Shown piece after piece: positions 1-5,479 of a stretch of 9,116 nucleotides of DNA. Positions within the stretch are counted from its first letter, which is position 1, and each line of letters begins with the position of its first letter. The stretch is from contig CAMPHY010000027.1 of NCBI GenBank assembly GCA_946886125.1, forward strand, positions 1 through 9,116, written 5' to 3'. Under the pieces are notes generated by a model, which worked only from the letters and a program-made list of their open reading frames with translations, was not told the DNA's origin and ran no database searches. The stretch is from an uncultured Candidatus Saccharibacteria bacterium. Its GTDB lineage: Bacteria > Patescibacteria > Saccharimonadia > Saccharimonadales > UBA6022. A program made the position numbers and the translations under genes.

Positions 1-171
1 AAGCTGGTCAAGAACAATATGAGTATCACCGCTTTTTGTTACACAAGCAGCCGAATGGAGTACGTCCGCACGACGATGAACCATATCAACAAGATTTGTG
101 TCGCACGCAAGCTCAAGACCATATGATGGCAGTGACGAGACAAGGGATCTTTTACCTTCCGGAGTACTCAT
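1..171 (-). CDS. Unidentified protein, 5' part only (runs off left edge)
   Basis: An open frame of 57 codons starts at an ATG (169-171) and reaches the window edge without a stop. It begins MSTPEGKRSLVSSL and continues with LACDTNLVDMVHRRADV. I do not recognise the family. The composition (Leu, Val, Asp, Arg, His) looks like a real globular protein. The opposite strand is also open from 1 to 126 in codon register, but its Thr/Asn/Lys-rich translation reads like a shadow. A -10-like TATACT (182-187) lies 10 nt before the ATG with no Shine-Dalgarno between, so the mRNA could have a leader of only a few bases. The gene follows metK on the same strand with 58 bp between. It is partial, so size and function cannot be judged. 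Confidence 0.45.
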   Translation of the reverse strand, partial: MSTPEGKRSLVSSLPSYGLELACDTNLVDMVHRRADVLHSAACVTKSGDTHIVLDQL

Positions 172-229
172 TAGTACAGGAAGTATAGCCCAGTTACGTG
201 CCAGATGCTATCATAAGCATCATAATTTA

Positions 230-1210
230 TTAAGTAGCCAATACCTCCCAGTCGAACCCATGACCAAAGTGACCATAACGAGCTGTTTGCTCGTACATCG
301 GCCGACGGAGATTAAGTGCTTCAATGATACCATTTGGTGTTAAATCGTATCCCGAAATCACTTCGCTCACACCATCAATCTCGACCGTTGCTTCGAGTGG
401 CTCGGCCACACCAATTGCGTAAGCAATACGAACCGAAACCTCTTTAGCTTCGCGCTGCTTCAAATAGTCAACTGCGACTTTACGCGCCATATACGCCGCG
501 CTACGATCTACTTTACTTGGGTCTTTTCCACTAAACGCTCCCCCTCCAACAGCAATCCGCGGTCCGTAATTATCAACCGCAAGCTTACGTCCAGTTAAAC
601 CTGCATCGGCGTCAAAGCCACCAACTGCCCAGTCACCACAAGGATTAACATGTAGCCGTATATCGTTACTTGCCTCATAGTCACGGAGCCAGCGTATCAC
701 CGCTGCCTGCAGTTGAGACGTTTGCGCATGTTGGAAACTGGCCACCACCCCTACAATTGTCTGATCCTTAAGAGTGATTTGCGTTTTACCATCGTGCGGC
801 CATTGATCATACAAATAACGATTTAACGATCTTGATAATACGACTTCAAGCGGCAAATATTCGGTGGTCTCGCTTGTTGCATAGCCCGTAATAATCCCCT
901 GGTCTCCGGCGCCACCTACATCGACACCTTGCGCAATCTCGCTACTTTGCGTTGCTATATGCTCAATGAGTTCAACCTCACCTGCTAAACGAGCGACAAT
1001 ATCGGCAACACACACTTGCTTGGCTCGAGAAGTGACTTCGCCAGTCACAAACAACTTGCCGTGACCACCAGCAACGTCAACCGCCACCCTGGCAAAAGGA
1101 TCTTCCTTTAAGTGGGCATCTAAAATAGCATCAGATATTTGATCAGCAATCTTATCTGGATGCTTCGGAGACACGCTCTCGGCGGTTCTAAAATTGGTAG
1201 GTACAGACAT
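230..1210 (-). CDS. metK: S-adenosylmethionine synthetase (methionine adenosyltransferase), compact form
   Basis: MetK makes S-adenosylmethionine from methionine and ATP in the cytosol, releasing phosphate and pyrophosphate. The 326 residues carry the family signatures in order: HPDKIADQISDAILDA at about 17-32 (catalytic His17), GAGDQG at 100-105, NPCGDWAVGGFDADAGLTGR at about 189-208, the phosphate-binding GGGAFSGKDPSKVD at 222-235, and the C-terminal LRRPMYEQTARYGHFG at 301-316. Bacterial MetK is usually about 380-400 residues. Here the segment before QGVD is shortened, and the usual GHPDK reads KHPDK. I chose the ATG at 1210 because AGGAG lies 6 nt upstream and the protein then starts as the family does; an in-frame ATG at 1243 would add 11 unrelated residues and lies inside the leader hairpin. 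A SAM-I riboswitch precedes the gene, so repression by its product is expected. Confidence 0.96.
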   Translation of the reverse strand: MSVPTNFRTAESVSPKHPDKIADQISDAILDAHLKEDPFARVAVDVAGGHGKLFVTGEVTSRAKQVCVADIVARLAGEVELIEHIATQSSEIAQGVDVGGAGDQGIITGYATSETTEYLPLEVVLSRSLNRYLYDQWPHDGKTQITLKDQTIVGVVASFQHAQTSQLQAAVIRWLRDYEASNDIRLHVNPCGDWAVGGFDADAGLTGRKLAVDNYGPRIAVGGGAFSGKDPSKVDRSAAYMARKVAVDYLKQREAKEVSVRIAYAIGVAEPLEATVEIDGVSEVISGYDLTPNGIIEALNLRRPMYEQTARYGHFGHGFDWEVLAT

Positions 1211-1256
1211 AAAAAACTCCTCTCTATCTGCCCTAAGGAACATCTGAAAGGAGTTT
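1211..1256 (-). promoter_or_regulatory. Riboswitch expression platform: hairpin covering the metK ribosome binding site
   Basis: In the metK leader RNA, bases 1256-1246 can pair with 1224-1214 in an 11-bp stem (one G-U pair) around a 21-nt loop. The 3' arm contains the Shine-Dalgarno AGGAG and runs into six U residues, of which three remain unpaired just before the ATG. It could therefore act as a terminator, but the short U tail and the buried binding site favour translational control. A competing hairpin exists: 1273-1267 (GAGTTCA) can pair with 1258-1251 (TGAAACTC, one bulged A), taking away the anti-Shine-Dalgarno arm. Which state binds SAM is inferred from the SAM-I class, which normally turns genes off. 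Confidence 0.7.
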
Positions 1257-1275
1257 CAATAAAGACTGAACTCGT

Positions 1276-1372
1276 ATATCTTTCCTGATGTCCTCAGGCT
1301 GGAATTAGCACCTTGTATTTCTACAGGTTGCCGGCGAGTCTCAGGGCCAGTCCCTCATCGCGCTCTTGATAT
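1276..1372 (-). promoter_or_regulatory. SAM-I (S-box) riboswitch aptamer
   Basis: The reverse complement has the SAM-I core in order: P1 (ATATC at 1372-1368 with GATAT at 1280-1276), AAGAG, the conserved GGGACTGGCCC, GCCGGCAACC, a P3 hairpin (CCTGTA-GAAA-TACAAGG), the invariant AAGGTGCTAATTCC, and a P4 hairpin (CCTGA-GGACA-TCAGG). Spacing and order match the class. It lies directly upstream of metK, a classic target, and is followed by a switchable hairpin. SAM binding should stabilise P1 and lower metK expression. The paired P1 is short (5 bp), although three further pairs (ACT with AGT) are possible across an internal loop. Confidence 0.95.
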
Positions 1373-1389
1373 TAGTGTGTTACGTTGCT

Positions 1390-1418
1390 AGTGTAAGCGA
1401 TTGCCATGCTTACTACAA
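1390..1418 (-). promoter_or_regulatory. Promoter of the metK riboswitch leader
   Basis: A -35 TTGTAG (1418-1413) and a -10 TACACT (1395-1390) are separated by 17 bp. The expected transcription start near 1383 lies about 11 nt before the aptamer P1, as needed for a leader riboswitch. The -35 box overlaps the stop codon of the upstream hypothetical gene. Confidence 0.65.
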
Positions 1419-1964
1419 GCCCATTTCGCCTAAAATAAGGTGCACATTCGCAAGATCTGTTTGTGAGGCTTTTGAAAAACTTCTTTCGATAGCCTCTAGT
1501 TCAGTACGATCCCTGTCGAGCATACTATCATCATCTATGAATGCCACTGACTCATTTGTGTGCACGCCTAATATCCAAGACGTTTCCACACCAGTACTGT
1601 TGATAGCCATGCTATGTAATAGCTTGGTTGTTAAAACACCATCCCTTTGGCCAATCCTATATTCTCTTCGGTCAAATTCGGTATATTGCGAATCGGATAT
1701 GTCTTTTTGTTCTTGGCCAATAGTAAAATATAGTTGCTCAGTAGCACTGTCATATTCTGCGGCAAAATCATACGAATCAAAAATGGTTGGACTTATTTCA
1801 TAACTACGCACAACCAGCAGCGGGTCATGCTCAGAAACGTCCGAATAAATATTTCTTTCTTGTTGCAAGTAATGGTAGACAGGTATAAGTACCCTTTCGA
1901 TAAGCCGCTTCTGCTCAGCGTGATCCATCATTTCATTCAGCGCACCGACGCCTTCAGTTTCCAT
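1413..1964 (-). CDS. Hypothetical protein, 183 residues
   Basis: I do not recognise this family. The 183-residue product is acidic and hydrophilic, with no signal peptide or membrane segment, and has a charged C-terminal stretch (about 145-170, DRDRTELEAIERSFSKA) likely to form an amphipathic helix. A cytosolic protein is likely. The opposite strand is open over 1366-1803, but that translation is Ser/Cys-rich and overlaps the riboswitch, so I take it as a shadow. The ATG at 1964 has no Shine-Dalgarno; instead a good promoter (TTGCTT, 17 bp, TATTAA) ends 6 nt before it, so the mRNA may be leaderless. The gene lies 27 bp after yaaA on the same strand and may also be read from that operon. Internal ATGs at 1928 and 1931 are alternatives. 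Confidence 0.75.
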   Translation of the reverse strand: METEGVGALNEMMDHAEQKRLIERVLIPVYHYLQQERNIYSDVSEHDPLLVVRSYEISPTIFDSYDFAAEYDSATEQLYFTIGQEQKDISDSQYTEFDRREYRIGQRDGVLTTKLLHSMAINSTGVETSWILGVHTNESVAFIDDDSMLDRDRTELEAIERSFSKASQTDLANVHLILGEMGL

Positions 1965-1970
1965 ATCTTA

Positions 1971-1999
1971 TTAATACTGTGAAACTATGTTTTAAGCAA
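1971..1999 (-). promoter_or_regulatory. Candidate leaderless promoter for the gene at 1413-1964
   Basis: A -35 TTGCTT (1999-1994) and a -10 TATTAA (1976-1971) have 17 bp between them. Only 6 nt separate the -10 from the ATG, which would place the transcription start at the A of the start codon. The -35 overlaps the last codons of yaaA. Confidence 0.5.
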
Positions 2000-2768
2000 G
2001 CACTAGCGGACGCATAGAAGGACGATAAAAAGCTGGCTTATGGGGCTTGCTTAATTTCGCATTAAAGCTATACCCATGAGCCGAAAAATTTGTTACATCA
2101 TCAAGTGAATCGATTTGATTGTCGACGATCCAGCGAGCCATCACGCCGCGCATCATCTTATTATAAATGGGCACCTGTGACGTTACGCCACTTGGTTTTT
2201 TATCAATAAACATTGGAGTTATTACTTTCACACTACTTGGTAAGTGAGACACTACTGCTTTTGCATATTCATCCGATGAGAGCACGCAACATTCACTGTG
2301 AAGCTCCGGTCTCTCAGCGACATAGTCTGCTAACACTGTCCCCCAAAACTGATACATGTCCCTTGCCTCACCAACAGACAATCTTGCTCTCATCTCAAGT
2401 CGGTACGGAGCAATAGCATCGTACGGCCGTACAAGCCCATACACCGCACTAGCAATTAAAAGATGTTGCTGCGCATACTCTGCACTTTTTTGAGAAAGTG
2501 TAGTCGCTTGGAATCCCTTAAAAACATCTCCAATATACGTCCATAGGGCGGTCTTATGAACAGCCGTGTCGTGATACATTTCAGTCACCCGCTCTGCAAT
2601 TGTTTGACTCACCTTCATGAGCTGCGCTATCTCATCAATACTATACGTTGACAGTTCTGCCCGTATTTGACTCGCTTCGTCAGGAAATAGCACTCGCTCA
2701 GTTCGCACATAATCAGGTGCAGGTGCAGTAAAATCCATTGTTTTTGACGGCGTTAAAAGTGTAATCAT
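1992..2768 (-). CDS. yaaA: YaaA family peroxide-stress protein (DUF328/UPF0246)
   Basis: The 258-residue product matches the YaaA family along its whole length: N-terminal MITLLTPSKTMDF (family ISPAKTLD), YGLVRPYD at 110-117, PYRLEM at 121-126, YQFWG at 139-143, SSDEY at 164-168, a PMFIDKK segment at about 185-191, MRGVMARWI at 206-214 and FSAHGYSFN at 228-236. E. coli YaaA is about the same length, binds DNA and limits oxidative damage during peroxide stress by lowering free intracellular iron; that role is inferred here from homology. No signal or membrane segment is seen, so it is cytosolic. The start codon overlaps the stop of the upstream gene as ATGA (2765-2768), so translation is probably coupled. 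It is the third gene of the rnhA-unknown-yaaA set. Confidence 0.93.
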   Translation of the reverse strand: MITLLTPSKTMDFTAPAPDYVRTERVLFPDEASQIRAELSTYSIDEIAQLMKVSQTIAERVTEMYHDTAVHKTALWTYIGDVFKGFQATTLSQKSAEYAQQHLLIASAVYGLVRPYDAIAPYRLEMRARLSVGEARDMYQFWGTVLADYVAERPELHSECCVLSSDEYAKAVVSHLPSSVKVITPMFIDKKPSGVTSQVPIYNKMMRGVMARWIVDNQIDSLDDVTNFSAHGYSFNAKLSKPHKPAFYRPSMRPLVLA

Positions 2769-3280
2769 ATTTTAGTTGTATCGTACGCCCAGTGTAGTAG
2801 CGCTTGTCGCTGGCGACGACGGCATACTATATCACCGGGTGCACAATGTGCTTTTATTTGACCAATATGACGAGTCATATTTTTCCATCGCTTGATTTGT
2901 CGTTCATCTTCTGCCGGGAGACGACGCCCCATATAGTACCGACAGTACCATTGAAACCAACCCCGTGGGTCATCATCATATATCCAGCCTTTGCGGCGCC
3001 ACTCTGCTAAGGATTGACTGGCGTTAACTTCAAAAAAGTTTACCATTGGATCTCGTTTGCCTTTCGCAAATCTAGCTTTTTCAAACCAGTTTTTTGGAAA
3101 TTCGTCTGTACAATCACGCATATAGACACCGCCAAACACACCCATCTCTAGCATTTGTTTTGGTGTTAGATCTGGAGCAAAAACTGAAGCAAACTGCTCG
3201 CCTGCAGGGGCAACTAGTTCATAGCTATACCCCTGTTGCATCGTATCGCTAACTGTTACTATTTGCGTAGATGTCATCAT
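2765..3280 (-). CDS. Conserved protein of unknown function (RGWFQWYCRYYxGRR family)
   Basis: This 171-residue protein belongs to a family I have seen in many bacteria and some eukaryotes without an assigned function. Its conserved blocks are LTPKQMLEMGVFGG (38-51), FEVNASQSLAEWRRKGWI (83-100), DDPRGWFQWYCRYYMGRR (103-120) and the C-terminal RQRQALLHWAYD (156-167). It is unusually rich in Trp, Tyr and Arg, with a strongly basic C-terminal half, which would suit nucleic-acid contact, though this is only inference. Three Cys (113, 146, 153) and two conserved-looking His are present. No signal or membrane segment is visible. It starts 3 bp after rnhA without a Shine-Dalgarno and overlaps yaaA by 4 bp, so translation along the operon is probably coupled. 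A second ATG at 3277 is an equally possible start. Confidence 0.9.
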   Translation of the reverse strand: MMTSTQIVTVSDTMQQGYSYELVAPAGEQFASVFAPDLTPKQMLEMGVFGGVYMRDCTDEFPKNWFEKARFAKGKRDPMVNFFEVNASQSLAEWRRKGWIYDDDPRGWFQWYCRYYMGRRLPAEDERQIKRWKNMTRHIGQIKAHCAPGDIVCRRRQRQALLHWAYDTTKI

Positions 3281-3283
3281 CTA

Positions 3284-3712
3284 TTACAGTCGAATGCCTT
3301 GACGTGCTTTATTTGCCCACTCATCAGCCATCTCATTACCCTCATCACCCTCATGGCCACGCACCCACGTAAGAGTCGCCTGTGATGCTTTGTAGAGCGG
3401 ATATACTTCCTGGACGATATCAAGATTCTTAATATCGCCACCCTTCTTCTTCCAGCCTTTAGCTTCCCAGCCTGGTGCCCATTTAGTAATCACATTAATC
3501 CAAAATTCACTGTCGGTAAAGATTTGACATTCCTCTCCGGCAGCATCATGCAGAGCCGCAAGAATTGCCTTACCTTCCATGCGGATATTAGTCGTTACCC
3601 CCTCTTCACTCCCAAGCACACGCGGCTGTAGTTCACGAATAACAGCAAACCCACCTGGACCTGGATTGGGGCTTGCACTTCCGTCAGTATAATAAGTAAT
3701 CATATACTCCAT
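3284..3712 (-). CDS. rnhA: Ribonuclease HI
   Basis: RNase HI cuts the RNA strand of RNA-DNA hybrids, clearing R-loops and primers in the cytosol. The 142 residues show the full catalytic set: TDGS with Asp10, Glu46 (RMEGKAI), Asp67 (IFTDSEFW), His120 (VRGHEG) and Asp130 (NEMADEWAN), matching E. coli Asp10, Glu48, Asp70, His124 and Asp134. GSASPNPGPGG is the usual glycine-rich turn, and WEAKGWKKKGGDIKN is the basic substrate-binding protrusion, so this is the bacterial HI type. Length is close to the usual 155. The start is uncertain: the ATG at 3712 follows a -10-like TATAGT by 3 nt and has no Shine-Dalgarno, while an ATG at 3703 has GGAG 3 nt upstream. It is the first gene of a three-gene operon with yaaA. 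Confidence 0.95.
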   Translation of the reverse strand: MEYMITYYTDGSASPNPGPGGFAVIRELQPRVLGSEEGVTTNIRMEGKAILAALHDAAGEECQIFTDSEFWINVITKWAPGWEAKGWKKKGGDIKNLDIVQEVYPLYKASQATLTWVRGHEGDEGNEMADEWANKARQGIRL

Positions 3713-3766
3713 TCTACTATAGTGCGACGCAACAGTGCTCGATTAGGTTTTTAAGCCTAAAGAGCG

Positions 3767-3772
3767 CATAAT
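3767..3772 (+). promoter_or_regulatory. Possible -10 box for the small-protein operon
   Basis: CATAAT at 3767-3772 resembles a -10 element. It would start transcription near 3779, giving a leader of about 26 nt containing the GAGGGG ribosome binding site (3791-3796). No good -35 is seen; TTAGGT at 3743 is the nearest candidate. The preceding TTAGG...CCTAA inverted repeat (3743-3760) is imperfect and could be an operator in the divergent rnhA region, but support is weak. Confidence 0.3.
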
Positions 3773-3804
3773 AGGAAGACTAAGTGTACCGAGGGGATAA
3801 TCAT

Positions 3805-3870
3805 ATGGCAAAAGGTCAAAATAAGCGCAAAGAGATCAAGAAAAAGAAGCAAGAGAAGGTTTCGATTTAA
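3805..3870 (+). CDS. Lysine-rich small protein, 21 residues
   Basis: A short gene encodes MAKGQNKRKEIKKKKQEKVS plus a final Ile. Nine of 21 residues are Lys or Arg, so the peptide should be strongly basic and largely helical or disordered. A clear ribosome binding site, GAGGGG (3791-3796), stands 8 nt before the ATG. The TAA stop overlaps the next start as TAATG, which implies coupled translation of the downstream gene. From memory, small proteins of unknown function starting MAKGQ and rich in Lys occur in other bacteria; it also recalls tiny basic ribosomal proteins such as bTHX. Binding to RNA or ribosomes is only a guess. The Shine-Dalgarno and coupling argue that it is translated. Confidence 0.62.
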   Translation: MAKGQNKRKEIKKKKQEKVSI

Positions 3871-4100
3871 TGCAGCCGACTTCAGAAATAATGACACTCG
3901 AGGAAATCACAACCAGTCTTGAAGACCTTCAGTCTGACCCTAACATGCGCACAAGAGATGCCTATAGTCCTTCCGCCAACGATTGGCCAGATAACCGCCT
4001 CCCTTTTGTCGAAATTCATCTTGCTTACCTACGTAGTCACAAACAGGTAAACCCTCGGCACTACATTTCAAACCTACGTTTGATGATCAAAAAATCCTAA
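3870..4100 (+). CDS. Hypothetical protein, 76 residues
   Basis: I do not recognise this family. The 76-residue protein has a predicted N-terminal helix (MTLEEITTSLEDLQSD), a Pro/Asp/Asn-rich middle (SPSANDWPDNRLPF, about 33-46) and a basic C-terminal end (SNLRLMIKKS). No signal or membrane segment is present. The ATG at 3870 shares one base with the stop of the small lysine-rich gene, and GAAGG inside that gene, about 10 nt upstream, can serve as its ribosome binding site; an internal ATG at 3891 is less well placed. The stop codon directly abuts the stop of the convergent gene at 4101, leaving no room for a terminator between them. Confidence 0.65.
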   Translation: MQPTSEIMTLEEITTSLEDLQSDPNMRTRDAYSPSANDWPDNRLPFVEIHLAYLRSHKQVNPRHYISNLRLMIKKS

Positions 4101-4604
4101 CTATTTGATTGCCTGGTTAAGTTCGTAGATCTCCTTGCCTTGTTGGAGTTGTAGGCACGTCAGTGCAACACTTTCCTGTGCAACTACAGTGTAGTTCCCC
4201 CTCGGATCAAGATGTTGCATATAGCGGTCGGTTAGCATAGCAATAGAACTATTTTGTCCAATAAAGTCCTGCAGTACGGGATGGCTACCGGTCGGATTAA
4301 CTTTACTAAAAATTTGGTCAGTTTGATGAAATGAAAACCGACCATTATTAAAATTGGCCAAGTCACTCAAACCATAGCCAAAATGCACACCCCTGTAACA
4401 TGCACCGAGACTATCCATAGACATATCATGCGGCGCCATCGCCCTCGCTAAACTTTGCACGTATTGGTCTAGTAGCTCCCAGCTCTCTAGGCGAGCATCA
4501 ATATATGTCTGATTGTCTTCAAAATATACATCAAAAAAGTTGATTAAGTCAGAAAAGTGACGCTCAACTTTGTTCTCGAGACTTTGATTTAATTCAGGAT
4601 TCAT
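4101..4604 (-). CDS. Hypothetical protein, 167 residues
   Basis: I do not recognise this family. The 167-residue protein is hydrophilic and probably mostly helical, with an acidic/aromatic N-terminal third (FSDLINFFDVYFEDNQTYID) and a middle with Gly and aromatic residues (GACYRGVHFGYGLSDL, about 66-81). No membrane segment or signal peptide is seen. I chose the ATG at 4604. A GTG at 4655 would extend it by 17 residues but starts inside a 9-bp inverted repeat, and the extra sequence looks like untranslated DNA. The chosen ATG has a promoter-like pair (TTGCAA, 16 bp, GATAGT) ending exactly 6 nt before it, which suggests a leaderless mRNA; a GAGG 11 nt upstream would be a weak alternative ribosome site. 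Confidence 0.72.
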   Translation of the reverse strand: MNPELNQSLENKVERHFSDLINFFDVYFEDNQTYIDARLESWELLDQYVQSLARAMAPHDMSMDSLGACYRGVHFGYGLSDLANFNNGRFSFHQTDQIFSKVNPTGSHPVLQDFIGQNSSIAMLTDRYMQHLDPRGNYTVVAQESVALTCLQLQQGKEIYELNQAIK

Positions 4605-4610
4605 ACTCTC

Positions 4611-4638
4611 ACTATCCTCTTCTTGTGTATTTTTGCAA
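4611..4638 (-). promoter_or_regulatory. Candidate leaderless promoter for the gene at 4101-4604
   Basis: A -35 TTGCAA (4638-4633) and a -10 GATAGT (4616-4611) have 16 bp between them, and 6 nt separate the -10 from the ATG. The geometry repeats that at 1971-1999. A perfect inverted repeat lies 13 bp upstream of the -35. Confidence 0.42.
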
Positions 4639-4651
4639 GCAGACGTGAATA

Positions 4652-4677
4652 GCACCCCTTACATCAGCAAGGGGTGC
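4652..4677. repeat. Perfect 9-bp inverted repeat between two minus-strand genes
   Basis: GCACCCCTT (4652-4660) pairs perfectly with AAGGGGTGC (4669-4677) around an 8-nt loop. It lies between the stop at 4715 and the candidate promoter at 4611-4638. Neither side has a T run, so it is not a textbook intrinsic terminator. It could be a U-less terminator or 3' stabilising hairpin for the upstream gene, or an operator for the downstream promoter. Confidence 0.55.
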
Positions 4678-4714
4678 ATATCCGAGCAAGCGGGCCTAGG
4701 TATAGCCCCCTGTC

Positions 4715-4999
4715 TTATTGTTTATGTGAACACATATACGGTCTTTTCGGTAGGTGCGGTCGACAGGCCTGAGCTATCCTTTCATACTTCTCTTCAGATA
4801 GCTCGCCGTTTATTCGCAGCTCGAATGCAATTCTGTTTGCATCCCTGGCGGCCACAATTACCCTTTCAGCAACATCCGCGTCACTAAGATCGTTCACCTC
4901 CTCTAGAAGGATCATCGTCTCGCTCAGCTCATACTGATAGGCCTTGATAGCGACTTGACGATTAGATTCATTATTTGGCAATGTAAAGTCACGCGTCAT
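4715..4999 (-). CDS. Hypothetical small helical protein, 94 residues
   Basis: I do not recognise this family. The 94 residues are highly charged with heptad-like Leu/Val/Ile spacing through the middle (about 18-72: YQYELSETMILLEEV, then VAERVIVAARDANRIAFEL), which suggests a small helical bundle or coiled coil. The C-terminus is Cys/Pro/His-rich (CRPHLPKRPYMCSHK), with two Cys and two His that could hold a metal; this is speculative. The ATG at 4999 is preferred because GAGAGGAAG (5012-5004) is well spaced before it; an in-frame TTG at 5014 overlaps that ribosome site. A good promoter lies upstream at 5042-5069, so the gene appears to be transcribed alone. Confidence 0.72.
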   Translation of the reverse strand: MTRDFTLPNNESNRQVAIKAYQYELSETMILLEEVNDLSDADVAERVIVAARDANRIAFELRINGELSEEKYERIAQACRPHLPKRPYMCSHKQ

Positions 5000-5041
5000 A
5001 ACACTTCCTCTCAAACCATTGGTCTTGCTCGGAATATTGCT

Positions 5042-5069
5042 ATTGTAGTACTCTACCCGTGTTTTGCAA
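5042..5069 (-). promoter_or_regulatory. Promoter for the gene at 4715-4999
   Basis: A -35 TTGCAA (5069-5064) and a -10 TACAAT (5047-5042) are 16 bp apart. The expected start near 5035 gives a leader of about 36 nt that contains the GAGAGGAAG ribosome site. The promoter begins about 10 bp after the stop of the DUF427 gene. Confidence 0.6.
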
Positions 5070-5078
5070 ACATAAGCG

Positions 5079-5381
5079 TTACTCTGAAACTTCTATACCG
5101 TTCCAGAATGCGACATAATTCGTAAAATCTTTTTTTACTCGCTCGATCGAGCCAGTCATCGGCTCAGGGTAATACCACGCACCAAATTCGTTCACTTTAT
5201 TATCTACCGTGACATCATAATAGTTCGCCTCACCCTTCCAAAAACATGTCGTTTTATGGTCACTATCTGAAAAGTACTCACGTTTCAGACTTGCGGGCGG
5301 AAAGTACCAGTTTCCCTCAATTCGAATTAGTTGTTCTTGTGGCGCTTCGGCAATAACCTTATCATTCCATACTACTTTCAT
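5079..5381 (-). CDS. DUF427 domain-containing protein
   Basis: The 100-residue product is a single DUF427 domain: N-terminal MKVVWNDKVIAEA, GNWYFPPASL at 23-32, TTCFWKGEANYYDV at 44-57, AWYYPEP at 68-74 and YVAFWNGIEV at 89-98. The Trp/Tyr/Gly pattern and length are typical. The family forms a small beta-rich fold; no biochemical role is established that I can name with confidence. It is cytosolic, with no signal sequence. A strong ribosome site, AAGGAG, lies 9 nt before the ATG. It is divergent from the cupin gene, with about 100 bp between the two start codons holding control elements for both, so they may be coregulated. Confidence 0.92.
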   Translation of the reverse strand: MKVVWNDKVIAEAPQEQLIRIEGNWYFPPASLKREYFSDSDHKTTCFWKGEANYYDVTVDNKVNEFGAWYYPEPMTGSIERVKKDFTNYVAFWNGIEVSE

Positions 5382-5416
5382 ACTTCTCTCCTTCTTTGCT
5401 TAGTCTACCACAAGCA

Positions 5417-5445
5417 TTTTTTACACTGGCTTTCTACGCTATACT
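5417..5445 (+). promoter_or_regulatory. Probable promoter of the cupin gene
   Basis: A -10 TATACT (5440-5445) is preceded at 17 bp by a T-run (5417-5422) that is only a weak -35. Transcription from about 5452 gives a 28-nt leader carrying the AAGAGGG ribosome site (5468-5474). Confidence 0.45.
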
Positions 5446-5479
5446 AGACATAGTAACCACCAGAAAGAAGAGGGCCACT

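Noticed and set aside
204..221. 6-bp hairpin (GATGCT/AGCATC) after metK as a terminator
   Set aside because: Short stem, no T run on the metK strand, and the stretch is A/T-rich enough for chance pairing.
98..343. Plus-strand open frame across the end of metK
   Set aside because: It is antisense to the well-conserved C-terminus of MetK and its translation has no family features.
1366..1803. 145-codon plus-strand frame opposite the hypothetical gene at 1413-1964
   Set aside because: Ser/Cys-rich shadow composition, no ribosome site, and it starts inside the riboswitch; the minus frame is longer and has a promoter.
4605..4655. N-terminal extension with a lipobox-like LFTSAC before the 167-residue protein
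   Set aside because: It would begin at a GTG within a 9-bp hairpin, lacks the charged and hydrophobic parts of a lipoprotein signal, and overlaps a promoter.
5396..5479. N-terminal extension of the cupin resembling a hydrophobic signal segment
   Set aside because: It covers the cupin promoter and ribosome site; the ATG at 5480 has a well-spaced AAGAGGG.
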